DNA from: Muribaculaceae bacterium
GTDB lineage: Bacteria > Bacteroidota > Bacteroidia > Bacteroidales > Muribaculaceae
Direction of reading: 5' to 3'
NCBI GenBank assembly: GCA_017621055.1
Contig: JAGATX010000023.1
Span: forward strand, 31,325-95,324
DNA: 64,000 nucleotides
Numbering within the stretch: position 1 is the first letter of the stretch; every line of letters starts with the position of its first letter. Under the pieces are notes generated by a model. It saw nothing but the letters and a program-made list of their open reading frames with translations. It searched no databases and was not told the origin of the DNA. Of the stretch, positions 44,785 to 52,916 are shown one piece after another. The position numbers were made by a program, and so were the translations under genes.

Positions 44785-45489
44785 ATGGAAGATCGAATGA
44801 GAATCCTCCTCTGTGAGGACGACGAGAATCTCGGAATGCTCCTCCGCGAATATCTACAGGCCAAGGGATATAACGCCGACCTGTTCGTCGACGGTGAAAG
44901 CGGATACAAGGCCTTTCTGAAAGGCAAATACGATATCTGCGTCCTCGACGTGATGATGCCGAAAAAGGACGGTTTCACCCTCGCCCAGGAAATACGCAAC
45001 GTCAACTCGGAAGTGCCCATCATTTTCCTCACCGCAAAATCTCTGAAGGACGATATTCTGGAAGGCTTCAAAATCGGTGCCGACGACTATATCACCAAAC
45101 CCTTCAGCATGGAGGAACTGGTGTTCCGTATCGAGGCCATCCTGCGCCGCGTGAAAGGCAAGAAAGGCAAGGAAATCACCATGTACAAAATCGGCAAGTT
45201 CACCTTCGATACCCAGAAACAGGTGCTGATGATCGGCGACAAGATCACCAAACTCACCACCAAGGAAAGCGAGCTGCTGAGCCTGCTGTGCGCCCACGTC
45301 AACGAAATTCTGGAGCGCAACTATGCGCTGAAGACTATCTGGATCGACGATAACTACTTCAACGCCCGCAGTATGGACGTCTACATCACCAAGCTGCGCA
45401 AGCACCTCAAGGACGACCCCGCCATCGAGATTATCAACATCCACGGCAAAGGCTACAAACTCATAGCCCCCGAAGCCGACAAGAACTGA
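44785..45489 (+). CDS. rprY: Response regulator RprY (OmpR/PhoB class)
   Basis: A 234-residue DNA-binding regulator phosphorylated by RprX. The receiver domain has the acidic pair CEDDEN near residue 10, phospho-acceptor Asp55 in VLDVMMPKKDGF, and Lys in TKPFSMEEL near 108. The C-terminal winged helix carries ITKLTTKESELLSLL and the recognition region SMDVYITKLRKHL. Start at 44785; an in-frame ATG lies four codons in. The gene ends before a GC-rich stem-loop. The inverted repeat in front of rprX is a possible self-regulation site, which is a guess. Confidence 0.92.
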   Translation: MEDRMRILLCEDDENLGMLLREYLQAKGYNADLFVDGESGYKAFLKGKYDICVLDVMMPKKDGFTLAQEIRNVNSEVPIIFLTAKSLKDDILEGFKIGADDYITKPFSMEELVFRIEAILRRVKGKKGKEITMYKIGKFTFDTQKQVLMIGDKITKLTTKESELLSLLCAHVNEILERNYALKTIWIDDNYFNARSMDVYITKLRKHLKDDPAIEIINIHGKGYKLIAPEADKN

Positions 45490-45510
45490 ACCACGCCACA
45501 CTCTCATAGC

Positions 45511-45542
45511 AGCGGCCCGGTTGCCTGAGCAGCCGGGCCGCT
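45511..45542 (+). terminator. GC-rich stem-loop after rprY
   Basis: AGCGGCCCGG (45511-45520) pairs perfectly with CCGGGCCGCT (45533-45542). No T-run follows. Confidence 0.65.
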
Positions 45543-45579
45543 GTCATATTCCGAGTCGCCGCATTGTTAAGAAAAGATT

Positions 45580-45612
45580 AGCGGCGGCAAGCCCCTCCGG
45601 GCCGCCGCCGCT
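45580..45612 (-). terminator. Second stem-loop in the rprY-gpmI gap
   Basis: AGCGGCGGC (45580-45588) pairs with GCCGCCGCT (45604-45612). It lies ~110 bases past the minus-strand gpmI stop and could serve either strand. A shorter GGCGC/GCGCC hairpin follows at ~45618-45630. Confidence 0.45.
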
Positions 45613-45722
45613 ATTTTGGCGCTGAGCGCCATTAGTTAAGCAATTTTAAAAAAGCGAGATTCGGCAGTTTCACAATTGCCTCACTCTTTATTATCTTTCT
45701 TTCTACTGAGTTTGTCTATTTA

Positions 45723-47243
45723 TCATTTTGCCGGGTCAATCAGGTTATGACCTGTCATCTCCGCTGGCTGTGGCAGACCCATGATCTTGAGGAGCGAGGG
45801 TGCCACGTCGGCAAGAATGCCGTTTTCGACGGTGTGCGGATCGTTAGTGACATAGATGAAGGGCACAGGATTGAGGGAGTGCGCCGTGTTGGGAGTTCCG
45901 TCGGGGTTCACGGCGTTGTCGGCATTGCCATGATCGGCGATGATAATCACCTCGTAGCCGTTGCGCCGGGCGGCCTCAACGGTGTCGTGCAGGCAGTTGT
46001 CGAGGGTCTCCACGGCCTTGCGGATGGCGTCGTATACGCCGGTATGGCCCACCATGTCGCAGTTGGCGAAGTTCACCACGATGAAATCGTATTTTTCGGT
46101 TTCTATGGCGTGGACGAGTTTGTCCTTGACCTCGTAGGCGCTCATCTCAGGTTTCTCGTCATAAGTTGCAACTTTTGGCGACTGGACCAGGATGCGGTCT
46201 TCGGCGGGGAATGGCTGCTCGCGGCCACCGTTGAAGAAGAAAGTAACGTGGGCGTATTTTTCGGTTTCGGCAATGTGGAGCTGGTGCTTGCCCATGGACG
46301 AGAGGTACTCGGCCAAAGTGTTCTTCACGTCTTCTTTGTTGAAGATGATATGCACGCCCGTGAACGACGAGTCATAGGGTGTCATGCAGTAGTACTGCAG
46401 GCCGGGGATGGTATGCATGCCTTCTTCAGGCATGTCCTTCTGTGTGAGCACTTCGGTGATCTCCTTTGCGCGGTCATTGCGGTAGTTGAAGAAGATAACG
46501 CAGTCGTCGGGTTTGATTGTTCCGTCGACAGTGCTGTTGTTTATCGGTTTGATGAACTCGTCGGTGACGTCGTTGTCGTAGCTGCGCTGCATGGCGGCCA
46601 CCATGTCGGTAGCCTGCTCGCCTTTTCCTTCCACGAGGAGGTCGTAAGCTTCTTTCACGCGGTTCCAGCGGCGGTCGCGGTCCATGGCGTAGTAGCGCCC
46701 GACTATCGAGGCTATCACGCCGGCGCTCTTGGCGCAGTGGGCCTCCACCTGCTCGATAAACCCTTTGCCGCTGCGGGGATCGGTGTCGCGGCCGTCCATA
46801 AAGCAGTGGAGGTAAACTTTCTCGAGATTATAGTGCTTTGCAATGTCGCACAGGGCAAACAGATGGTCGAGCGAGGAGTGCACGCCGCCGGTGGAGGTCA
46901 GGCCCATGAAGTGCATGGCCTGGCCGGTGCGGGCGCAGTATTCGAAAGCGTTTTTGATTTCGGGGTTATTGAGAATGGAACCGTCTTTTATGGCCTTGTT
47001 GATTTTCACAAGGTCCTGATAGACCACGCGTCCGCCGCCGATGTTGAGGTGGCCGACTTCGGAGTTGCCCATCTGGCCGTCGGGGAGGCCTACGTTTTCG
47101 CCGGAGGCCTGAAGTTCGGAATGAGGGTATGTTGCCAGCAAGTGGTCGTAGTATGGCTTGGGGGTGGAGTATATGGCGTTGGCGTGGTCGTGCCGGCCAA
47201 TGCCCCATCCATCAAGGATAATAAGTAATGCTTTGTGAGCCAT
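45723..47243 (-). CDS. gpmI: 2,3-bisphosphoglycerate-independent phosphoglycerate mutase
   Basis: A 506-residue manganese-dependent glycolytic enzyme that interconverts 3- and 2-phosphoglycerate. The alkaline-phosphatase-like core is shown by [11 protein letters not shown] near residue 7 (metal Asp), the phospho-Ser loop [14 protein letters not shown] near 56, FMDGRDTDP near 150 and the late metal site [10 protein letters not shown] near 440. Length is typical. It is the last gene of a three-gene minus-strand unit, 9 bases after a small membrane protein gene. Confidence 0.95.
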   Translation of the reverse strand: MAHKALLIILDGWGIGRHDHANAIYSTPKPYYDHLLATYPHSELQASGENVGLPDGQMGNSEVGHLNIGGGRVVYQDLVKINKAIKDGSILNNPEIKNAFEYCARTGQAMHFMGLTSTGGVHSSLDHLFALCDIAKHYNLEKVYLHCFMDGRDTDPRSGKGFIEQVEAHCAKSAGVIASIVGRYYAMDRDRRWNRVKEAYDLLVEGKGEQATDMVAAMQRSYDNDVTDEFIKPINNSTVDGTIKPDDCVIFFNYRNDRAKEITEVLTQKDMPEEGMHTIPGLQYYCMTPYDSSFTGVHIIFNKEDVKNTLAEYLSSMGKHQLHIAETEKYAHVTFFFNGGREQPFPAEDRILVQSPKVATYDEKPEMSAYEVKDKLVHAIETEKYDFIVVNFANCDMVGHTGVYDAIRKAVETLDNCLHDTVEAARRNGYEVIIIADHGNADNAVNPDGTPNTAHSLNPVPFIYVTNDPHTVENGILADVAPSLLKIMGLPQPAEMTGHNLIDPAK

Positions 47244-47252
47244 TATGATATA

Positions 47253-47480
47253 TTATTTGTCGTTTTTCTTTAAATCGTTTTCACGTTCGCGGCGCAGTTG
47301 CTCGCGGCGCTTCAGGTTGAAGTGAAGCAATACTATTATAACAATTGTGACGGCAATTGTTCCGAAGTACATCGCCGCCGAGGTTTCGCCGCCGTCGTAG
47401 CCGTCGTAGCCTATATAAGCCATGACGGCGAGATAGGCTGCCAGACAAAGAGGCAACACAGTGGAGCGCCTAAGCTTCAT
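47253..47480 (-). CDS. Small two-helix membrane protein, unknown function
   Basis: A 75-residue protein with two hydrophobic helices (~residues 8-24 and ~36-53), joined by a GYDGYDGGET loop, and a very charged C-terminal tail (LKRREQLRRERENDLKKNDK). Its start overlaps the exonuclease stop by four bases and gpmI follows 9 bases later, so translation is coupled and it is probably real. I do not recognise a family. The tail suggests that it binds nucleic acid or membrane surface, which is a guess. Confidence 0.7.
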   Translation of the reverse strand: MKLRRSTVLPLCLAAYLAVMAYIGYDGYDGGETSAAMYFGTIAVTIVIIVLLHFNLKRREQLRRERENDLKKNDK

Positions 47481-48145
47481 TCGGTTAGGCCCTCCTTAGG
47501 CGCTGGAGGCGCGGGGGGCGCCGGCAGGTGACGGTATGGCGAGGCACCGATTTCGAAGGCGCCGCTGCGGAGGTAGTTGTAAATCTTGAGGCATGCCCAG
47601 GCGTCGAGGGCGGCATATGCCTGCTGGGCACCCGTCAGGGTCTCTGCCTCCCAGTTTGTGAGGCGCTGTCCCTTGCTTATTTTCTCGCCGAAGATAATGG
47701 CATAGATTTTCTGCAGCGATATGTCGGTGATGGTGAAATCCCTGACCATGGTCTGCAAGTCTACAAAGCCTTGCGGGTCAAAGGCTTCCAGCCGGTTGAT
47801 GGCGTTGAAGTCATCGTGCACGCTGAGTCCTATCTTGAGGATATCGGGATTTTCGAGGAAGGCCTTGAGTTCGGCGCATATTCCCACCATGTTCAGACGG
47901 AAAAGGAAGCATTCGTCGGCAGTGGATATCTGCATGAGTGCTACTTTATGGCGGCAACCTTTGCGGAACGACGGCTTTGTCTCAGTATCGAAGCCCACCA
48001 TTTTCTGCTTGTTGAGGTAGCGCATGGCGGCGTGGACGGCCGATGGCTTGTCGACGAGCCGGATTTTGCCGGGAAAAGACGTGACGGGCAGCGTTGCGAG
48101 CTGCTCTTTGCCTATGCTTATTATGTAATCTTTACCGGTGTCCAT
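47477..48145 (-). CDS. 3'-5' exonuclease, DEDD (RNase D-like) family
   Basis: A 222-residue nuclease domain without the HRDC domains of full RNase D. The first metal motif is GFDTETKPSF (Asp and Glu) near residue 53, the second is IGLSVHDDFNAI near 112, and the last is YAALDAWACLKIY near 190, which has Tyr-x3-Asp (DEDDy type). It probably trims RNA or DNA 3' ends. It is the first gene of the unit leading to gpmI. Whether it acts on RNA or DNA cannot be told from sequence. Confidence 0.88.
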   Translation of the reverse strand: MDTGKDYIISIGKEQLATLPVTSFPGKIRLVDKPSAVHAAMRYLNKQKMVGFDTETKPSFRKGCRHKVALMQISTADECFLFRLNMVGICAELKAFLENPDILKIGLSVHDDFNAINRLEAFDPQGFVDLQTMVRDFTITDISLQKIYAIIFGEKISKGQRLTNWEAETLTGAQQAYAALDAWACLKIYNYLRSGAFEIGASPYRHLPAPPAPPAPKEGLTE

Positions 48146-48153
48146 ACTGAGAA

Positions 48154-48176
48154 CAAAATTACTGAATACAAATTTA
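48154..48176 (-). promoter_or_regulatory. Candidate promoter elements for the exonuclease-gpmI unit
   Basis: Two minus-strand -7 matches are present: TAATTTTG (48154-48161) and TAAATTTG (48169-48176). Neither has a perfect -33 TTG 20 nt upstream; the first has TCG. Confidence 0.5.
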
Positions 48177-48242
48177 AAAAGCGAACCTTTTAACTTTTTT
48201 TTACCCCAAAATGGCTCATAGAACCATTCGGGAGGTGTTTTC

Positions 48243-48896
48243 TCAGTATTTCCATTTGTCGAATGGCGGCATATCCACTATTTCGGTCTCGGGAAAGTGA
48301 GTGGCGATGTATCGGCCCAGGAAGGCGCGGGTGTCGGCGGCGATTTTGGCGTCGGTATCGAAATACTGGTTGTAAATCAGCAGAGGCATCTCGATGGAAC
48401 GCGCGGCGAGGGCTTCAAGTGACAGCAGCGTGTGGTTTATCGAGCCCAGACGCCCGTTTGTCACCAGGGCGACGGGCAGATGGCGGGTGGAGATGTAATC
48501 TATCGCCAGAAAATCGTCGGTGATGGGCACCATGAGGCCACCGGCGCCCTCGACGAGCACGCGGTCATAGCGGTTGGCCAGGATTTCGGTGCTGCGATCC
48601 ACCAGCGAAAGGTCTATGGGACGCCCGTCAATGGCGGCGGCGAGTTGCGCCGAGCAAGGGTAGGTGAATATCAGGGGTGCTGTCGTGCCGTCGGTGTCTT
48701 CGGGAAGAAGGGCGCTGCCGGTGAGGCGGCGGTGAGCCTCGATGTCCTCGCTGCTGTCGGTGCAGCCTGTCTGTATGAATTTCTGTGTTATGGTCTTCAG
48801 TCCTTTGGCCTTGAGGTTGAGGGCTATGAAGGCCGTGGCGTATGTCTTGCCGGCGTCGGTATCGATGCCGCTTACAAAGAGTACTTTGTTGTTCAT
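48243..48896 (-). CDS. bioD: Dethiobiotin synthetase
   Basis: A 217-residue ATP-dependent ligase that closes the ureido ring of dethiobiotin from diaminopelargonate and CO2. The P-loop SGIDTDAGKTYA lies at residues ~9-20 and the family motif EGAGGLMVPI near 110. Length is normal. The start at 48896 (MNNKVLF) overlaps the stop of the BioG-BioC fusion gene by four bases, so the two are coupled. bioA, bioB and bioF are not in the window. It is the last gene of the dxr-rseP run. Confidence 0.93.
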   Translation of the reverse strand: MNNKVLFVSGIDTDAGKTYATAFIALNLKAKGLKTITQKFIQTGCTDSSEDIEAHRRLTGSALLPEDTDGTTAPLIFTYPCSAQLAAAIDGRPIDLSLVDRSTEILANRYDRVLVEGAGGLMVPITDDFLAIDYISTRHLPVALVTNGRLGSINHTLLSLEALAARSIEMPLLIYNQYFDTDAKIAADTRAFLGRYIATHFPETEIVDMPPFDKWKY

Positions 48897-50248
48897 CGTT
48901 TTATGGCGTGGAAAATGCAGGGATGATAAGTTGCGCCGAAAAGGCCGTCGGCGCCGCATGGCATGGCGGCAAGAGCGTGGCGCAACGTCGCCGCCGAACG
49001 CTCGCGGTTCAGTGAGTTCACGCCCGTGGCGCTGAGATGGCGGAACACGCCGGCGGCGCTGTCGAAGGTCAGCCGCCGACGGTACGACCGCATGTCGATG
49101 AGTTCCAGACCGTCGGGGAGCATGCCGGCCCATCCCTCGGGGCTTGGCAGCTCCAGCGATACGCCGGTTGCGGCGGCAACCTCGCCGAGATTACCGGCGG
49201 TATACGTTCCAATCGATAGAATGCCGCCGGGACGGAGAACGCGGCGGCAATTTTCGAAAAAGCGGACCGGCGAGTTGAACCATTGCACGGTAGATGCCGA
49301 AACTACAGCGGCCACGCTGTTGTCCGCCAACTCCCTTATAGCTGTTTCGGCATCGCATTGCCTGAAACGGGCCCCCGGAATGGCGATATCGCTGTCGGCG
49401 ATGTCCCACAGCAGCAGATTTCTGCCGCTGTGGTCCAGACGGCGGCTGAGAAGGCCGGTGCCGCAGCCGGCCTCCACAATCTCTCCTTCCGGGAGAGACT
49501 GACTGTTGATGAACCGGGCCATTAGTTCGCACATCTCTGTCTGTACGGGTGCCGCGGCCTCGTAGCTGGCTCGGCGGTGGGCGAAACGCTCGCCGGCGTA
49601 ATCCTTGTCGACAATAAATCTGTCGATAATGGCTTGGAAATCGACAAGATGCGGACTGTCGAGTTCTATGGTAGGCGTGTGGCGCCAGGCGCGCCGCTGG
49701 TTGGCGGCAGGAAAAATGGCGTCGCGGCCGGTTATTATTGCCATGTCCCAGCGTGCTGTCGGCGCGCCGGCCGGTAAAGGTGTAAGAAAGACATCGAGTT
49801 CGGCGCACAGCGACTCAATGGTGCGTCGCGGGGCTTTGGTCATGAAAGGGGCAGCTGCCGACGCCCCGCCAGCCATGCGCCGGTAAAAACGGACCATGCC
49901 TTGTGCCGACACAGCCTTGCGTGTGGCCTCGAAGAGAGCACGCGGTATTCCCTCGTTGTCATCCACAGGGTTGGGCGTGCCGGCGATGGCTATACGTCGC
50001 GTCACTTTATTTTCGAAAGGCAACGGCACCGATGCTGCGGCGACACCGAGGCTCCACGCCACGACGCATATCTCATCGTAGTCGTTGCCGAAGTCGGGCA
50101 ACTTGCCTGCCTCAGCATAGTCCCAGACCACGGCGACATCGTAGCCAGGGCGATGTAGTGCCGAGAATACATCGGCATCCATGGCCCAGCCTGCAAAGAA
50201 AAGAATGAGACGCCGCGACGACGGGCGGCATATCAGACGACAGAGCAC
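48893..50248 (-). CDS. BioG-BioC fusion: pimeloyl-ACP methyl esterase plus malonyl-ACP O-methyltransferase
   Basis: A 451-residue chain with two biotin-pathway enzymes that act at the start and end of pimeloyl-ACP synthesis. Residues 1-~215 are a BioG (DUF452) alpha/beta hydrolase with AWSLG (Ser66), Asp176 in GRDAIF and His200 in DSPHLVDF. Residues ~222-451 are a BioC methyltransferase: SYEAAAPVQTEMCELM, then SAM motif VEAGCGTGLLSRRL (~258-270). The start is a GTG at 50248; no nearer ATG keeps the first strand (RLILFFAGWAMD). It lies 3 bases after the RlmI-like gene, and bioD overlaps its end. Confidence 0.88.
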   Translation of the reverse strand: MLCRLICRPSSRRLILFFAGWAMDADVFSALHRPGYDVAVVWDYAEAGKLPDFGNDYDEICVVAWSLGVAAASVPLPFENKVTRRIAIAGTPNPVDDNEGIPRALFEATRKAVSAQGMVRFYRRMAGGASAAAPFMTKAPRRTIESLCAELDVFLTPLPAGAPTARWDMAIITGRDAIFPAANQRRAWRHTPTIELDSPHLVDFQAIIDRFIVDKDYAGERFAHRRASYEAAAPVQTEMCELMARFINSQSLPEGEIVEAGCGTGLLSRRLDHSGRNLLLWDIADSDIAIPGARFRQCDAETAIRELADNSVAAVVSASTVQWFNSPVRFFENCRRVLRPGGILSIGTYTAGNLGEVAAATGVSLELPSPEGWAGMLPDGLELIDMRSYRRRLTFDSAAGVFRHLSATGVNSLNRERSAATLRHALAAMPCGADGLFGATYHPCIFHAIKR

Positions 50249-50251
50249 AGG

Positions 50252-51457
50252 CTATTCGACGTATAGCACCAGCCCTTTGAGGTATTCCCCTTCGGGGTGG
50301 TAGATGTTGACGGGATGGTCGGCGGGCTGGGTGAGCTGATGGAGAATGCGCACGCGGCGCCGCGAGGCAGCGGCGGCACTGAACACCGCCAGACGGAACT
50401 GCTCCCTGGTGACTGCCTGAGAGCACGAAAACGTGAACAGTATCCCGCCGGGTGCAATTTTTTCAAAGGCGCGCGCGTTGAGCCGTCGATAGCCCTGAAG
50501 AGCGTTGTGCAGGGCGCTGCGGTGCTTGGCAAAGGCGGGCGGATCGAGAAGGATGAGGTCATAAGCATCCTTTTCCATAGTGTCCAGAAACTTGAAGGCA
50601 TCTTCGGCATAGCTGCGGTGGGGCGCACCTTCCGGGAAGTTGAGTGCCACGTTGGCATCGGTGAGGGTTATGGCCTTTGCCGACGAGTCGACACTAACTA
50701 CTTCTTCGGCGCCTCCGCTGAGGGCATACACCGAGAAGCCGCCGGTATAGCAGAACATGTTGAGCACGCGCCGGCCGTGGCTGAGCGACCGCAGCAACTG
50801 TCTGTTTTCGCGCTGGTCGACGAAAAATCCCGTTTTCTGGCCTTTGAGCCAGTCAACATGGAAGACGAGACCGTTTTCGCTGGCAGTATCGCCGGCGTAT
50901 GCACCGGCTATATAGTCGTTGCGCGGGTCGAGGCGCGCCTTGAAGGGCAGGGTAGTCTCCGATTTATAATATACGTTGTCAATGCCTGCGCCGGGCAGCC
51001 CTACAAGGGCATCGGCGATGGTTTTGCGGGCATAGTGCATACCCGGAGAATGGGCCTGTACCACTGCGGTGGGACCGTAGACATCCACCACCAGACCGGG
51101 GAGAAAATCGCCTTCGCCGTGCACCAGCCGGTAAGCGTCGGTGTCGGGCGAAGGCAGCCCTATGGCCCGGCGCAGGGAGAGCGCCTGAGCCAGCCGGCGA
51201 CGGTAGAAGTCGGCGTCGATGGCCTCTGACGCATCGAAGGTGAGCATGCGCACCGCTATGCTCCCTATCTGGAAATGGCCGGTGCCGATAACCCGGCCGT
51301 CGGATGCGACCACGCTGACAAGGTCGCCTTCCTCGATGCCGTCGGCTTCGGAGGGCATACGTGTGAGCGCGCCCGAGAAGACCCACGGATGAAAGCGGTC
51401 GAGCGATTCTTCTTTTCCTTTGCGGAGCCGCAGTTGCGGGAGTGTGCCGTTAGTCAT
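50252..51457 (-). CDS. 23S rRNA cytosine methyltransferase, RlmI-like
   Basis: A ~401-residue SAM-dependent RNA methyltransferase. The N-terminal PUA domain (LRLRKGKEESLDRFHPWVF) is followed by an EEHD-like domain and the Rossmann catalytic domain, with NMFCYTGGFSVYAL (SAM site) and LILLDPPAFAKHRS (catalytic motif IV). It should make m5C in 23S rRNA, as RlmI does, but the exact base is not proven. I start it at 51457 (MTNGTLPQL); the longer frame has a cysteine-rich, unlikely N-terminus. It lies 4 bases after rseP. Confidence 0.88.
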   Translation of the reverse strand: MTNGTLPQLRLRKGKEESLDRFHPWVFSGALTRMPSEADGIEEGDLVSVVASDGRVIGTGHFQIGSIAVRMLTFDASEAIDADFYRRRLAQALSLRRAIGLPSPDTDAYRLVHGEGDFLPGLVVDVYGPTAVVQAHSPGMHYARKTIADALVGLPGAGIDNVYYKSETTLPFKARLDPRNDYIAGAYAGDTASENGLVFHVDWLKGQKTGFFVDQRENRQLLRSLSHGRRVLNMFCYTGGFSVYALSGGAEEVVSVDSSAKAITLTDANVALNFPEGAPHRSYAEDAFKFLDTMEKDAYDLILLDPPAFAKHRSALHNALQGYRRLNARAFEKIAPGGILFTFSCSQAVTREQFRLAVFSAAAASRRRVRILHQLTQPADHPVNIYHPEGEYLKGLVLYVE

Positions 51458-51461
51458 GACC

Positions 51462-52904
51462 TTATTTGAAGAAATACCGGAAGATATCGTTGCCGTTGGC
51501 ATAGATGAGCAACAGCAGCAGGAAGAAGAAGCCACAGGTGTTCACTATCTCGAGGAAACGGTCGGACGGCTTGCGGCCTGTGGCCATTTCGACAAGCAGG
51601 AAAAGGGTGTGGCCGCCGTCGAGTCCCGGTATGGGTATTATGTTCATGAATGCGAGAATGATGGAGAGAAAAGCTGTTATCTGCCAGAAACTGTACCAGT
51701 TCCATGAGGCGGGGAAGAGGTCGCCCAGTGTGCCGAAGCCACCGAGGCTCTGTGCGCCTTCTTTTGTGAAGATGAGCTTGAGCGACTTCACATAGGTGGT
51801 TAGGCGATCGACTCCCAGTTCAATTCCGCGGGGTATACTTTCGAAGAAGGAATAGCGCACGGTTGTGAGCGGGAAGATTTCGAGGGGAGAAAGAAGTTTG
51901 ATGCCAATCTTGCCGTTGTCGTTGATTGCCACGGGTATTATCTCCGTAGTGCTGTCGGCGTGCATAATCAGCATATCGGCCGTTGAGCCCTTGCGGCTGT
52001 CAAGCGCCGGAAAGAACTCGGTGAGCGACGGCGTGGTGTCGGCCTCGATGCGGAGAACACGGTCGCCGGGCTGGAGTCCGGCGGCGGCAGCGCCTTCGCC
52101 GCGCACTGTCTGTGCAACCATGGCCGGTATCCTCATTTCCATGGGCATATAATCCTTGCCCTTGGTGGCTACCGAGCGGATGAGCGATTCGTCGACAACG
52201 ACCTCGGCTGGAGCGCCTTGGCGAAGCACGCCCACGCGGGCACCCGGCTGGATCATGTCCCACATAACCGAGTAATCGGTGGCGTCGATGGGCTGACCGT
52301 CGAGGGTGGTGAGGATGTCGCCGTTGCGGAAGCCGGCGCCGAGGAATTCCTCGCTGAAATCCATGCCCTCGGCCATGTCCTGAAAACGCACCACATTGTC
52401 GCCCCAGTGGAACGATATGCCCACATATATAATGATGGCGAGCACAAAGTTGAGGACCACGCCGGCAACCATGACGCACAGCCGCTGCCATGCCGGCTTG
52501 CTGCGCAACTCCCAGCTCTGAGGCTCTGAGGCAAGATCGTCCACGCCTTTGGTCTCGTCGACCATGCCGGCAATATCGCAGTATCCGCCCAGGGGTATCC
52601 ACCCCAGGCCATAAATGGTGTCGCGCCATGTGGGCTTGCCGTCGGGGCGTGGTGTGTGTTCTTTGCCGACTTTCAAGGTGAGAGCCGCGCGGGGTGTGCC
52701 GTCCTTCTTATTCCATCCTATCACCTCGAGGGTGCCCTTCATCGGGTTATAGCGCAGGATAGAGAACCACGGGTTGAAAAACAGATAGAACCGGTTGACC
52801 TTGACACCGAATATGCGGGCAAAAATATAGTGCCCGAATTCGTGGATCGTGACAAGGATTACGAGGGCGAGAATAAGCTGGAGGGCTTTGATGAGTATTT
52901 CCAA
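51462..52904 (-). CDS. rseP: Site-2 metalloprotease RseP
   Basis: A 480-residue intramembrane zinc protease that releases envelope-stress sigma factors from their anti-sigma proteins. The zinc motif HEFGH is at residues 21-25 in the first helix, a PDZ region follows (motif FLGAGFRNGDILTTLDG near 185) and probably a second, and the last zinc ligand is in IPIPGLDGGHTLF near 440. The start codon appears to be TTG at 52904; no in-frame ATG precedes it before the dxr stop. It lies 12 bases after dxr, a common neighbour. Confidence 0.93.
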   Translation of the reverse strand: MEILIKALQLILALVILVTIHEFGHYIFARIFGVKVNRFYLFFNPWFSILRYNPMKGTLEVIGWNKKDGTPRAALTLKVGKEHTPRPDGKPTWRDTIYGLGWIPLGGYCDIAGMVDETKGVDDLASEPQSWELRSKPAWQRLCVMVAGVVLNFVLAIIIYVGISFHWGDNVVRFQDMAEGMDFSEEFLGAGFRNGDILTTLDGQPIDATDYSVMWDMIQPGARVGVLRQGAPAEVVVDESLIRSVATKGKDYMPMEMRIPAMVAQTVRGEGAAAAGLQPGDRVLRIEADTTPSLTEFFPALDSRKGSTADMLIMHADSTTEIIPVAINDNGKIGIKLLSPLEIFPLTTVRYSFFESIPRGIELGVDRLTTYVKSLKLIFTKEGAQSLGGFGTLGDLFPASWNWYSFWQITAFLSIILAFMNIIPIPGLDGGHTLFLLVEMATGRKPSDRFLEIVNTCGFFFLLLLLIYANGNDIFRYFFK

Positions 52905-52916
52905 GGGGATGTTTTC

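Noticed and set aside
45747-47228. 493-residue plus-strand frame
   Set aside because: Antisense to gpmI; shadow frame.
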